Shown here piece after piece: positions 30,464 to 39,813 of a stretch of DNA of 64,000 nucleotides; the stretch's first letter is position 1, and each line of letters begins with the position of its first letter. The notes beneath the pieces were generated by a model that ran no database searches, was not told where the DNA came from, and saw only the letters and a list, made by a program, of their open reading frames with translations. Where the stretch lies: the NCBI GenBank assembly GCA_016714785.1, contig JADKCC010000033.1:84089-148088 (forward strand), given 5' to 3'. This stretch comes from Saprospiraceae bacterium. Its GTDB lineage: Bacteria; Bacteroidota; Bacteroidia; Chitinophagales; Saprospiraceae. The position numbers and the translations under genes were made by a program.

Positions 30464-33052
30464 ATGAAGTTTTTACAACTAGTCCAGCAATGTCTTTTTT
30501 TCCTTTGTCTAATCACCACATTGGTAGGGCAGAAGAGATTCGGTTGTAATGGTGATATATTTGTAATGACAAATGATGGCAAAACTACTGCCATCAATCA
30601 AGTTTCTTTTGCTCCATTTGTTCCCCCTTCTCTCAGTTTATACGCAAGATACGATGGGAGTTTTGATGCGTTAGGCTTTAATCCCGTAGATAACTATGTC
30701 TATAGTGTAGAACAAAACACCAATATGATCGTGAGACATAGCCTATTTGGTATGACAGAAAGAATAGGTAGTGTATTGATGGTAGATACTTTAAGATGCA
30801 ATGCAGGTGATTGTACCGCAGATGGTTTTTATGTTTGTTATGATCATGGATTGCATAAGATGTTGGTTTTTGAAGTCGTGGATCAGTTTAAATTATTGCG
30901 TCTGATAGATTTATTTTGGGATCCTGCTTCTATTAATCAAGGCGCATTTCGAACAAGGATTTTTGACTTTGCTTTCGACCCAAATAACCCGAAGGTGGCT
31001 TACTCCTATCAAGGTAGTTTTAATCATCCAGAACTATTGCCCGTCGAAACTCGAGGTACTATGCTAAAAATAAATATGGATCTTAACGATCCAAATCTCG
31101 GAATGGTGACACCACTTGGTATGATACCAACAAATGAAGTGACGCATTTAGCAGGTTTTGTGTTTGATCCACGATCGACTCTGTATGGTTTTGGGGCTAT
31201 AACTTCAAGTCTTAATCCAAAGCAAAATAAACTATGGACTATAAGCTCTGGGCAAGGTCTGACATCTCCCGTACTGACCCACTCACCTGCACAGATACTA
31301 AGTGATGGCTGTTCTTGTCCGTTTTCGCTAGTCTTTACTAATACTACACCCAATGAAGGTATGTACTGTAATAATGACCAAAAAACATTTTTATTATCTT
31401 TGGAGAACAATTCATATCAACCTATTAAGGACTTGGTGTTAAAAGATACTTTTCCTGAAGGGACTATCATTCAATCCATCACAAATAATTTTACTGGAGC
31501 TATTGCGGTTGGCACAGGAATTGGGACCAATGTGCTATCCATCTCGGGGCTGATGATTCCTCCCAAAGCAAAAGTCGTAATTGAAGTGGTTATAGTTTCC
31601 GTGGATGCAAAAGATGGACCCGCTTACAATCAGGCATATCTGAGCAATCTTCCTCCAAGGTTTCCTACTATTTTACCTTCTGATGATGCACTGTCTTCTA
31701 CCTTTGGAGATCGGTCCAATTTTTTCTTTATTACCAGATCTATAGGCAATTTGATGTGGAAAATCACACCACCTTCAGATTGTGTTTTGGCCAATGATGG
31801 CAAGATTATAGCATCTTCCCCTGATCTTATACCAGGTCAAAGATATGAAGTTAGTCTTAGGAATTTGAAGGGTTGGCAAGAGCGCGTTTCGGTTGTTTTG
31901 ATTGACGAAAGCAATTCCTTTACCATTGACTCTTTGATACCGGGTGAATACCAATTATTTAGATTTAGGTCTCTTCTTGAAAATTGTAGTGTCTCCTTAA
32001 AGGATACTACTATTTTTCTAGATGCACCAAACGATCTTTTTGCCCTAACTATCAGCAGCAATAGTCCCGTCTGCGAAGGAGATTCAATACTACTTAGCAG
32101 CATCATGTCGCCCGTCGGTCAGGTAACTTGGAGAGGACCTGCTATTTTCGGTTCAGAATTTGCCAATCCCATCATTGAAAATGCCACAATCAATAGAGCT
32201 GGAAACTATACTATCACCGCACAATATGGATATTGTACACAAAAAAGAAATATTAATGTAGAAGTAAAACCAGAAATAAGTACTAAGCTACAAGGTGCAG
32301 ATGCTTATTGTGAGAGAGATACTTTGCGTCTAGTGGTCATTGACGAAGATAAAGAAGCGGCGTTAAATTATGTATGGTCTGGGCCTAATGACATTACGCA
32401 AAAGGATTCCATATTCGTTTTTCCATCAGTCAGTGTGTCTCAAAGCGGGTATTACGAAGTCATTTCTAACAATGGAGCCTGTTATGATACTGTAGGGATC
32501 AATATACATGTTTTACCCACGCCTACACTTGTTTTAGAAGATCAGATTTTGACGGACTTTTGTGAGCCGCTTGTTTTATTGCCTTTAATAGAAGGTGGTA
32601 GTGACGTGACTTATCAATGGGCTCCATCTGAAGGTCTCAGCTGTGCTGATTGTCTCAATCCCACAGTGAAACTAATCGTAAATTCTTATTATATTTTGAA
32701 GGTTGAAAATTCATATAGCTGTAAGGATAGCGCTACCATTCAAATTAAGTTAGATAAAAAAAATATTGCCTTTACACCCAATATTTTTTCATCCAAAGCT
32801 TCTGCAGAGAATAGTAAGTTTTATATATATCCCAATTGTGTAGTGTACTACTTTCATCAAATAGATATCTATGATAGATTTGGCAATAAAGTCTTCACTT
32901 CTAAAGTCTCTATTCCTAGTGGAACAATAGAAGTTTGGGATGGGTTGTATTTAGGTAAACCCGTAGCACAAGGCGTATATGTATGGGTGGCAAAGGCAGA
33001 ATTAGTAGATGGAAGTTTGGTGTATTTGACGGGTGATATTACGGTGCTGTAG
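30464..33052 (+). CDS. T9SS type B (gliding-associated C-terminal) surface protein
   Basis: An 862-aa exported protein (signal peptide to about residue 23). The N-terminal third resembles a propeller-like domain of secreted Bacteroidota proteins (RFGCNGDIFVMTND, then YDGSFDALGFNPVDNYVYSVEQ). A DUF11-like segment follows (FLLSLENNSYQPIKDLVLKDTFPEGTII), and then PKD/Ig-like modules (SNSPVCEGDSILLSS). The C-terminus has the T9SS type B/CHU_C signature FTPNIF...IDIYDRFGNKVF...WDGLYLGKPVAQGVYVW. Such proteins are secreted and kept on the cell surface. Role not predictable; adhesion or motility-related is possible. Confidence 0.85.
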   Translation: MKFLQLVQQCLFFLCLITTLVGQKRFGCNGDIFVMTNDGKTTAINQVSFAPFVPPSLSLYARYDGSFDALGFNPVDNYVYSVEQNTNMIVRHSLFGMTERIGSVLMVDTLRCNAGDCTADGFYVCYDHGLHKMLVFEVVDQFKLLRLIDLFWDPASINQGAFRTRIFDFAFDPNNPKVAYSYQGSFNHPELLPVETRGTMLKINMDLNDPNLGMVTPLGMIPTNEVTHLAGFVFDPRSTLYGFGAITSSLNPKQNKLWTISSGQGLTSPVLTHSPAQILSDGCSCPFSLVFTNTTPNEGMYCNNDQKTFLLSLENNSYQPIKDLVLKDTFPEGTIIQSITNNFTGAIAVGTGIGTNVLSISGLMIPPKAKVVIEVVIVSVDAKDGPAYNQAYLSNLPPRFPTILPSDDALSSTFGDRSNFFFITRSIGNLMWKITPPSDCVLANDGKIIASSPDLIPGQRYEVSLRNLKGWQERVSVVLIDESNSFTIDSLIPGEYQLFRFRSLLENCSVSLKDTTIFLDAPNDLFALTISSNSPVCEGDSILLSSIMSPVGQVTWRGPAIFGSEFANPIIENATINRAGNYTITAQYGYCTQKRNINVEVKPEISTKLQGADAYCERDTLRLVVIDEDKEAALNYVWSGPNDITQKDSIFVFPSVSVSQSGYYEVISNNGACYDTVGINIHVLPTPTLVLEDQILTDFCEPLVLLPLIEGGSDVTYQWAPSEGLSCADCLNPTVKLIVNSYYILKVENSYSCKDSATIQIKLDKKNIAFTPNIFSSKASAENSKFYIYPNCVVYYFHQIDIYDRFGNKVFTSKVSIPSGTIEVWDGLYLGKPVAQGVYVWVAKAELVDGSLVYLTGDITVL

Positions 33053-33128
33053 TAGGAGTAGGAAGTTGACAAGACTATAAGTTCGGAAACTTGTTTATAT
33101 ATGTTAAGTACACAGTCTTACTTACTTA

Positions 33129-33440
33129 ACTAAAGTTTCGGGGCAAATTTTGCACAATAACTACTCTCATAACCTTGAATCAAATTCAATTGTGCTCAAA
33201 AAAAGTAAACAAAAAACGCTAGTTCCGCTAAATCGCTCCGCGTACCGGAACAGGCTCCCCAAAGAGGTAAACCTTGGTATTACTACATCTCCCAAAGCAA
33301 TATGTTAACGTCGTATTTCTAAATCTCCTTGTAAATTGTTTTAAAGTATTGATTATCAGTATTGTAAAGTAAGTTAATATTTAATTATTTAATATGTAAT
33401 TAGTTGACTTTAATCCATTTATAAACTCCGAAACTTCAGT
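33129..33440 (+). mobile_element. MITE-like element, copy 1 (internally deleted)
   Basis: A 312-bp non-coding element with imperfect terminal inverted repeats: left ACTAAAGTTTCGG at 33129-33141, right end complementary to ACTGAAGTTTCGG, ending at 33440. It is flanked by the direct repeat TACTTA (33123-33128 and 33441-33446). Shared body words with the copies at 40603 and 63390 include GCACAATAACTACTCTCATA and TAAATCGCTCCGCGTACCGG. It lacks about 75 bases present in copy 2 after GTGCTC. No transposase is encoded. The rest of the 33053-33608 gap shows nothing else. Confidence 0.8.
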
Positions 33441-33608
33441 TACTTAATTCTCATCTAAAACGAATTATTAAAATTACGTACAAATATATCAATAGAAAAT
33501 AAGACCATACTATTAAAGTATAGTTGGATCCGAGTTTAATATGTTGGTCGCTAAGGTCTAGACAATTTGGCATTGCCCAGACATTCCATCAATAATCTGT
33601 GCAAATGA

Positions 33609-35285
33609 TTACCAGAATTTAATGTATATAGCGGCAACAATAGCTATAATAATAATAGAGATTATATTAAAAATTCTGCTGGTTTTAAAGTATCCAGCAT
33701 CAAAATAAATGGCTTTAGGGTCATCATTTTTATTCTCAAAGTTTGAAATAAGAACCATGATAAGACTAATTAAGAGAAAACTAAATCCCATTCTGTCTAA
33801 AAATGGTATTTCATAGATACCATTGTGCATAGCTGAAAAACCGCTCGACGCCAAACCTGATAAGTCAGCAAATTTTGGGAGAAATTTAAAAAACATGGAT
33901 AAAGGCAAAGAAACGATTACTCCCCAAAAAGCAGCATTGGTAGAAGTTTTTTTCCAGAATAATCCCAAGATAAAGATAGCTAAGATCCCTGGGCTGATGA
34001 AACCCGTATATTCTTGTATGAACTGGAAAGCTTCTCCTAAAGACCCAAGTTGCGGTGCAATTATGGCACCAACAATGATAAATATTAAAGATGACCATTT
34101 GCCTACACGTACTAGCAAGTTTTCTTCTTTTATAGTAAGTTGACTACTATTATTCTCTAAAGGTGTCAATATTTGATTTCTTTCTGCATCGCTTTTCATA
34201 AACAATGGACGGTATATATCCAAGGTGAAAATGGTAGATGCACTATTGACTATAGAAGCGACAGATGAGCCAATGGCTGCTATCAAAGCTGCCAAAGCTA
34301 TCCCTTTGAAACCCACTCCTACATAATTGCTTACTACCCAAGGGTAAGCTTGGTCCGCTTTTGTAATTTCAGCGCCCAGTACATAAGCAGCGATACCCGG
34401 TATTACAACGATTAGAGGTAATAGGATTTTCACTAACGCTGCTGCAGCGGTACCATCCTGTGCTTCTTCAAGACTTTTGCAAGCTAATGATCGCTGAATA
34501 ATGTACTGGTTGGTGCCCCAATAATATAAATTTGCTATCCACATACCACCAACCAAGATGCTGATGCCAGGTAGATTGATATACTCTGAATTGGATTTTT
34601 CAAGAATCATATCAAATTTTTCAGGAGCTTTTTCTACTAATGTGCTCAAACCTGCAAAAACGCCACCACCTACAGCATCCAATACCATATAACTGGCTAC
34701 TAATCCACCTAAAATCAAAGCTACCACTTGCACAACATCTGTTAGTGCTACGGCTTTAAGGCCACCAGTTACTGAAAATGATGCTGAGTAAATGGAAAGG
34801 CCAATGATGGCATACATCAGGGGAATACCCATAATTGTTTCTAATGCTAGTGATCCAAGGTAAAGTACAGAAGTAATATTAACTAAGACAAAAAGTAAAA
34901 CCCAGAAAAATGCTAATCCTGTTCTGACTCTCGTATCAAAACGTTTTTCCAAAAATTGTGGCATTGTGTATATTTCCTTTTTGATAAATATGGGCAAGAA
35001 ATATTTTGCCACAATGAGGAGTGTAATGGCTGCCATCAGTTCATAAGCAGCTATGGCAAATCCTACTGCATATCCTGAGCCTGACATACCTATAAACTGT
35101 TCTGCGGATATATTGGCTGCTATCAAAGAGCCACCAACTGCCCACCATGGTAATGATTTTGATGCTAAAAAGTAATCATTGGCGGTATCTTTTTTGCTAG
35201 TATAGGAGATGTATATACCGAATAGCATCATGAAGCTTATCCAAGCTATGACTATTCCTAAATCAATGGATGTTAAATTTGTCAT
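33609..35285 (-). CDS. Sodium/sugar symporter, vSGLT-like (SSS family)
   Basis: A 558-aa inner-membrane solute:sodium symporter with about 14 transmembrane helices. The sequence is very close to Vibrio vSGLT along its length: ASKSLPWWAVGGSLIAANIS, EQFIGMSGSGYAVG, NLYYWGTNQYIIQRSL and FQFIQEYTGFISPGIL. Residues known in vSGLT to contact galactose and the gate Tyr (in NLYYWG), the Lys in LVKILLPL and the Gln in FQFIQEY are kept, so glucose or galactose uptake is likely. The gene overlaps nothing and is followed on its strand by intergenic DNA. It sits about 30 bases downstream of the methyltransferase gene's start region in the opposite reading order (same strand, gene order dacB, methyltransferase, symporter). 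It could supply the inner-membrane step missing from the PUL. Confidence 0.93.
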   Translation of the reverse strand: MTNLTSIDLGIVIAWISFMMLFGIYISYTSKKDTANDYFLASKSLPWWAVGGSLIAANISAEQFIGMSGSGYAVGFAIAAYELMAAITLLIVAKYFLPIFIKKEIYTMPQFLEKRFDTRVRTGLAFFWVLLFVLVNITSVLYLGSLALETIMGIPLMYAIIGLSIYSASFSVTGGLKAVALTDVVQVVALILGGLVASYMVLDAVGGGVFAGLSTLVEKAPEKFDMILEKSNSEYINLPGISILVGGMWIANLYYWGTNQYIIQRSLACKSLEEAQDGTAAAALVKILLPLIVVIPGIAAYVLGAEITKADQAYPWVVSNYVGVGFKGIALAALIAAIGSSVASIVNSASTIFTLDIYRPLFMKSDAERNQILTPLENNSSQLTIKEENLLVRVGKWSSLIFIIVGAIIAPQLGSLGEAFQFIQEYTGFISPGILAIFILGLFWKKTSTNAAFWGVIVSLPLSMFFKFLPKFADLSGLASSGFSAMHNGIYEIPFLDRMGFSFLLISLIMVLISNFENKNDDPKAIYFDAGYFKTSRIFNIISIIIIAIVAAIYIKFW

Positions 35286-35315
35286 TGTACTACTTTATTT
35301 TGATTATTTTGTTGT

Positions 35316-35999
35316 TTAAATTTTTATGGCTGTAATGATATATTGAAAGTCTAGAGATGTATCATCAGTTTCTATGATCTTGTAGCCAGCTTTTTCGAGC
35401 ATTTCTTCAAGTTTATCTAGGTAAATTCGTTCTGATTTTGGTGGTGAGTTTATAGGCAACTTTTTCATCTTATAATCAATGATAATGATACGACCGTCGT
35501 TTTTTAATCCTTTTTTAAGTATTTTTAAATAAGCTGGCAGGTCTTTTATATAACCAATCGTATTTATGATAAGAATAATATCCGTTTCATTGTCCTTGAG
35601 CATTGGGTTGTCAGGTTGCGCCAATCTAGTTTCTATTTGGTTTTGGTTTTCATTTGGAAGTTCCAACTTTAGAGAATCAATGTAATCCAACAATCCTTGG
35701 TCTATTTCTATCGCAATAACTTTTTTGGCTCTAGGAGCTAATCTGAATGAAAAATATCCAGTTCCGGCACCTATATCAGCAATGACTTTATCTGATATAT
35801 TTCCTAATTTTTCTATGACTAAGCCTGGTTTTTGCCAGATAGCTCTACCAATATTTGTGTGACTTTGTTCTATGTTTTTTATAATTATACTATCATTGTC
35901 TATCTGTGTTTTTGCAGGTGCCAAGTCGTAACTTCTTTCTTTACAGGAAGTTATAACACTGATTGCTACTATTAAAAACACAATTTGTCGTCTAAGCAT
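35316..35999 (-). CDS. Lipoprotein-type class I SAM-dependent methyltransferase
   Basis: A 227-aa protein that starts with a lipoprotein signal peptide (lipobox VITS-C19) but otherwise carries a class I methyltransferase fold: motif I reads VIADIGAGTGYFSFRLA near residues 73-89, then VIAIEID (acidic loop) and IIIIDYKMKKLP. SAM is made in the cytoplasm, so an exported enzyme is odd. Similar signal-bearing methyltransferases are known from other Bacteroidota and Planctomycetes annotations, but I know of no defined substrate. It lies between dacB and the symporter genes on the same strand with short gaps, suggesting co-transcription. Confidence 0.85.
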   Translation of the reverse strand: MLRRQIVFLIVAISVITSCKERSYDLAPAKTQIDNDSIIIKNIEQSHTNIGRAIWQKPGLVIEKLGNISDKVIADIGAGTGYFSFRLAPRAKKVIAIEIDQGLLDYIDSLKLELPNENQNQIETRLAQPDNPMLKDNETDIILIINTIGYIKDLPAYLKILKKGLKNDGRIIIIDYKMKKLPINSPPKSERIYLDKLEEMLEKAGYKIIETDDTSLDFQYIITAIKI

Positions 36000-36029
36000 C
36001 TGAATATTGAATATAAAATAAGCCCGAAG

Positions 36030-37460
36030 TTAAGAAAATCTATAAATTGCATCCAATATTTCTTCTAATTCTATTTTATTTTCTTTCATAGTCCTTGCAA
36101 CAGAACCATTCAGCATTACAGAAAATGCCACTAATTTTCCAGATGCGGTTCTACAATATCCAGCGTACGCCAATGTTTTGTCCATAGATCCGGACTTAGC
36201 CCACATTTTACCTTTTGCAGGAGATTGAGCAAGCAAATTTTTAACAGTTCCTCTTTCTCCGACTGTAGGCATCAAATTAGGTATGTCTGAAGCCGTCATG
36301 GTAGTCATTTGTTTTACTAAAAATGTAGTCATAAAATCTGGACTAACAAGATTTCTCGCCGAGAGTCCACTACCATCTTCTATGTGAATGGCAGTGACAT
36401 CTAGTCCATCTTTTTGTAAGATCAGTTTTAATATTTCGGCATTCTTTTTTACAAAAGACGATTGACCGATACTATTTAATAAAGCATCTGCATATATATT
36501 TATACTTTGGTCGTTGGTATATCGGATTATCTCAGCTAGTGGAGGCGAAACGTAGGTATGTATTTTATTAAAATCTGAAAAGGTATCCAATTGAGTGCGA
36601 TAATGACTTCCATCTATATGATGCTGTCCCAAAGCTGTAAATAACCTATATGCAAGAAATAATGGCGGATCTGGAATAGCGCCTTTTATCCTAAAGAGAC
36701 TCTTACCTTGTGGTATGGTACCTTGTACATCTCTTTGATAATTATATGGTGTGCCAAAGATATAAGCCTTGTCTTCTGTATGTTGGCTATCCACAGACAC
36801 ACAGGTTGAGATTTTGAGATTAGGAATATAGGGTTCTATATAAGATAGTTTGGCTGTTTCACCCAAATTCATATTTCGGTTGTAATATATACTGTACAAA
36901 TTTTCATTAATATTCAATGACCAAGAACCTGATGCGTAATAGTTGCCTATATCATGCCATTGCCAAGAATCACCTAAAGGTGCAGATGTTTGATTGTTTA
37001 CAAGGGCAACAATATCGCCTTCAATGCAATGGATACCCGAGGCTTTGATCTCATTTACTACATAGTTTTCCCATTCTTTCATATTTGCATTTCCAGGTAT
37101 TCTCCCTGCTCCAAGGGTAGGATCTCCACTGCCTTGTATATAAATATTTCCATGTAGTGTTCCATCATCCTTTAATACACCATCATGACTTAGAGTGGTT
37201 TTGAATCTAAAAGTTGTCCCCAAAGTACTTTTTGCAGTCAGTGTAGTAATAAGTTTTAAAGTAGAAGCAGGATTCATCATTTTATCTTTTGACAAAGTTG
37301 CTATGAGTTGACCGTCTGTGACATCACGCACGCAAACACCAAGTGATGCATGTTTGAAAAAAGGTTTGGAATGGATATCATTCAGTACTTTTTGTAAAGG
37401 GGACTGGCCTGAAACTAAAAAAGTTGTTGTAAAATATAGGATAAATAATAAGTACTTCAT
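36030..37460 (-). CDS. dacB: D-alanyl-D-alanine carboxypeptidase/endopeptidase (PBP4 family)
   Basis: A 476-aa S13-family peptidase with signal peptide (MKYLLFILYF... ending VSGQ). Catalytic motifs: STLK at 66-69 (Ser66/Lys69), the DGSGLSARN segment near residue 360, and KSG (in WAKSGSMDK) near 421 in place of KTG. It trims or cleaves D-Ala cross-links of peptidoglycan in the periplasm. Length agrees with E. coli DacB (477 aa). It is the first gene of a probable dacB, methyltransferase, symporter unit, spaced by about 30 bases each. Confidence 0.93.
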   Translation of the reverse strand: MKYLLFILYFTTTFLVSGQSPLQKVLNDIHSKPFFKHASLGVCVRDVTDGQLIATLSKDKMMNPASTLKLITTLTAKSTLGTTFRFKTTLSHDGVLKDDGTLHGNIYIQGSGDPTLGAGRIPGNANMKEWENYVVNEIKASGIHCIEGDIVALVNNQTSAPLGDSWQWHDIGNYYASGSWSLNINENLYSIYYNRNMNLGETAKLSYIEPYIPNLKISTCVSVDSQHTEDKAYIFGTPYNYQRDVQGTIPQGKSLFRIKGAIPDPPLFLAYRLFTALGQHHIDGSHYRTQLDTFSDFNKIHTYVSPPLAEIIRYTNDQSINIYADALLNSIGQSSFVKKNAEILKLILQKDGLDVTAIHIEDGSGLSARNLVSPDFMTTFLVKQMTTMTASDIPNLMPTVGERGTVKNLLAQSPAKGKMWAKSGSMDKTLAYAGYCRTASGKLVAFSVMLNGSVARTMKENKIELEEILDAIYRFS

Positions 37461-37619
37461 GGCAATTTATACAGGTAAAAAAACAATGTTGTAAGACAAA
37501 GATAATTATTTTTATTTAAATTTGAACTATTTATTGCCCATTTACGGTTTGATAACGATGGTATTTGTAAAAGTTTAATATTTTTTTTCAGAATATTACC
37601 TATTAATAAAATAAAAATC

Positions 37620-37627
37620 TATCTTTG
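37620..37627 (+). promoter_or_regulatory. -7 promoter element of rplS
   Basis: TATCTTTG, a perfect TAnnTTTG, followed by GC, 35 bases before the rplS ATG. The same TATCTTTG word precedes fabI, the truncated T9SS gene and lysA in this window, which supports it as the housekeeping promoter type. Confidence 0.65.
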
Positions 37628-37661
37628 CGCTCCAATTCAGAAAAGATAAATTTAAATAGAG

Positions 37662-38018
37662 ATGGATTTAATAAATTACGTACACGAACAGTTGACTCCC
37701 AAGAGAGATTTGCCTTCTTTCAGACCTGGAGATAATATCTCTGTAAGTTACAAAATCATAGAAGGGGCCAAAGAAAGGATCCAGATTTTCCGTGGTGATG
37801 TTATACAAATTAACGGTGAAGGGGCAACAAAAACTTTTACAGTTAGAAAAATATCTAATGGGGTAGGGGTAGAAAGGATTATACCATTTTCTTCTCCAGC
37901 TATCGCTGAGATAGAAGTATTAAAAAGAGGTAAGGTAAGAAGAGCTAAGTTGTACTACTTGAGAGCACTTACTGGCAAAAAAGCCAAAATCAAAGAAAGA
38001 AGATACGTGGCAAAATAA
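37662..38018 (+). CDS. rplS: 50S ribosomal protein L19
   Basis: A 118-aa basic protein matching L19 along its length: FRPGDNISVSYKIIEGAKERIQIFRGDVI, TFTVRKISNGVGVERIIPFSSP and KLYYLRALTGKKAKIKERR. It lies at the interface of the 30S and 50S subunits. Length is typical. It has its own promoter (TATCTTTG at 37620) and a strong terminator 22 bases after the stop, so it is transcribed alone here. Confidence 0.98.
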   Translation: MDLINYVHEQLTPKRDLPSFRPGDNISVSYKIIEGAKERIQIFRGDVIQINGEGATKTFTVRKISNGVGVERIIPFSSPAIAEIEVLKRGKVRRAKLYYLRALTGKKAKIKERRYVAK

Positions 38019-38040
38019 TTTTGACACTGTTCAAAAATAT

Positions 38041-38075
38041 AAAAGGGAGTCAACTTTGGTTGTGCTCCCTTTTTT
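38041..38075 (+). terminator. Intrinsic terminator of rplS
   Basis: AAAAGGGAG at 38041-38049 pairs with CTCCCTTTT beginning at 38065, extended by CAAC/GTTG inside, and runs into a T tract. Classic Rho-independent structure. Confidence 0.9.
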
Positions 38076-38216
38076 AGTTTTTATTCTTAGGTTTGGCATA
38101 AGCATTATTGGAAACTAATTGCAGCTTGCACATTAATATAATTGTAAATTTTCATTAAAAGTATTTTTACCCTATTATTTTTTACTCTGAGTTCAAGATA
38201 TTTAATCTGTTCTGTG

Positions 38217-38224
38217 TATCTTTG
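38217..38224 (+). promoter_or_regulatory. -7 promoter element of fabI
   Basis: TATCTTTG, full consensus, 27 bases before the fabI ATG. Confidence 0.6.
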
Positions 38225-38250
38225 CCCTATCACAAATAAATCAAATCAAT

Positions 38251-39054
38251 ATGGGACATGGTCTTTTAGCTGGAAAGAAAGGTATCGTTTTTGGAGCTTT
38301 AGATAGTAAATCTATTGCATGGAAAGTGGCAGAGCGTTGTGTGGAAGAAGGCGCTACCATAGTATTGACCAATGCACCTGTCGCTATGCGTTTAGGAGAA
38401 ATCAACGAATTGGCAACCAAACTAAATGCTCAGGTTATTCCCGCTGACGCTACTAGTATTGAAGATATTGAAAATTTATTTAACAAATCCATGGAAATTC
38501 TTGGGGGAAAAATTGATTTTGTGCTACACTCCATAGGAATGTCTGTCAATGTGCGTAAAAAGAAAGATTATACTGATCTGAATTATGAATTTATGAAGAC
38601 AACATTTGATGTTTCTGCTATTTCTTTTCATAAAGTTATGCAGGTAGCTTACAAATTAGATGCGATTAATGATTGGGGATCAATTGTAGCATTGACATAC
38701 ATCGCTGCACAAAGGACTTTTCCTGATTACAGTGAGATGGCAGAGTCCAAAGCACTGTTAGAAAGTTTTGCAAGAAGTTTTGGATATCATTGGGCTAAAA
38801 AAGGCCATGTAAGAGTCAACACTATTTCACAGTCACCTACTGTAACTACGGCGGGTTCGGGAGTCAAAGGTTTCGGAGATTTCTTTGGTTATGCAGAGAA
38901 GATGTCACCATTGGGCAATGCAAGTGCTGATGCATGTGCTGATTATTGTGTAACTATGTTTTCTGATTTGACCAAGATGGTTACGATGCAAAACCTTTTC
39001 CATGACGGTGGTTTCAGTAGTATGGGTATGGCTCCTGAATTATTGGAAGAATAA
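38251..39054 (+). CDS. fabI: Enoyl-[acyl-carrier-protein] reductase (NADH)
   Basis: A 267-aa short-chain dehydrogenase-like enzyme catalysing the last reduction of each fatty-acid elongation cycle. The N-terminal GKKGIVFGALDSKSIAWKVA fits the FabI variant of the nucleotide-binding loop. The catalytic pair is in YSEMAESK (Tyr, six residues, Lys), preceded by LTYIAAQRTFPDY. SQSPTVTTAGSGVKGFGDF is the substrate-loop region, and the usual FabI C-terminal NLFHDGGFSSMGM is present. A single gene behind its own promoter. Confidence 0.96.
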   Translation: MGHGLLAGKKGIVFGALDSKSIAWKVAERCVEEGATIVLTNAPVAMRLGEINELATKLNAQVIPADATSIEDIENLFNKSMEILGGKIDFVLHSIGMSVNVRKKKDYTDLNYEFMKTTFDVSAISFHKVMQVAYKLDAINDWGSIVALTYIAAQRTFPDYSEMAESKALLESFARSFGYHWAKKGHVRVNTISQSPTVTTAGSGVKGFGDFFGYAEKMSPLGNASADACADYCVTMFSDLTKMVTMQNLFHDGGFSSMGMAPELLEE

Positions 39055-39139
39055 GCATCTATCAATAAAATTAATATTTTCGGTTAGTGTAGTATTGATA
39101 ATCAGTGGGTTTTGTGTGTTTTGGCATTAAGCTAACTGC

Positions 39140-39544
39140 TTAATTTTCGTAACGGCCACTACCGATCACTACACCTGTAAATCCGAGTACTGCGGTCACT
39201 ACTGTATCTGTTATCACAAACCATACTGGAAAGTAATAGGTAAATAAGTACATCATGACGGCAATGAATATTACACTAATGGTTATCATTCCAACTGTCA
39301 TCCTACTTTTGCCTGATACCAAACTACTTATCAAGCCAGCTGCAAATGAACTCAAACCATGACTGATAGCTATAATAATAAATGCTTTAGATGGTAGTTT
39401 TGACATCCATTTTATAATGGAGTCTTTATCGTCAAAATCAATGTTTAGAGGTTGGGGATACAAACCTTCCCTTATCATTTGTGCCATGATGATAATAAGC
39501 ACGGCTGTTATTAAGGCTGTAAAAATACCAAATATTTGTTTCAC
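39140..39544 (-). CDS. Small four-helix membrane protein, unknown function
   Basis: A protein of about 134 aa with four predicted transmembrane segments (IFGIFTALITAVLIIIM; AFIIIAISHGLSSFAAG; MTVGMITISVIFIAVMMYLF; WFVITDTVVTAVLGFTGVVIG). The frame is open up to 39592 only from a TTG, whereas a GTG at 39544 preceded by ACAAGA begins directly with the first helix, so I prefer 39544. The family is not recognised. It stands alone, convergent with fabI. Confidence 0.7.
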   Translation of the reverse strand: MKQIFGIFTALITAVLIIIMAQMIREGLYPQPLNIDFDDKDSIIKWMSKLPSKAFIIIAISHGLSSFAAGLISSLVSGKSRMTVGMITISVIFIAVMMYLFTYYFPVWFVITDTVVTAVLGFTGVVIGSGRYEN

Positions 39545-39813
39545 TCTTGTTTGATGGGTAATTGACAATGCAAAACTACAAAAATTAACCAAAATTCATA
39601 ACAAAAATCAGACAAATGAAAAATCGTTGTGTGATTTTTCGTAAGGTAATGCTACATTGCCACTTTAATAATAAGGATTAGAATATCTGAAGAATTCTAG
39701 AATTCGATTTGCCAATGTATCTTAAAAAGATGGTTTATTATTACTTTAAATTTTCAAAAGTAACATTGAATATATTATATGATAATAGATTTATAGGTTA
39801 TATAGAAATTAAA

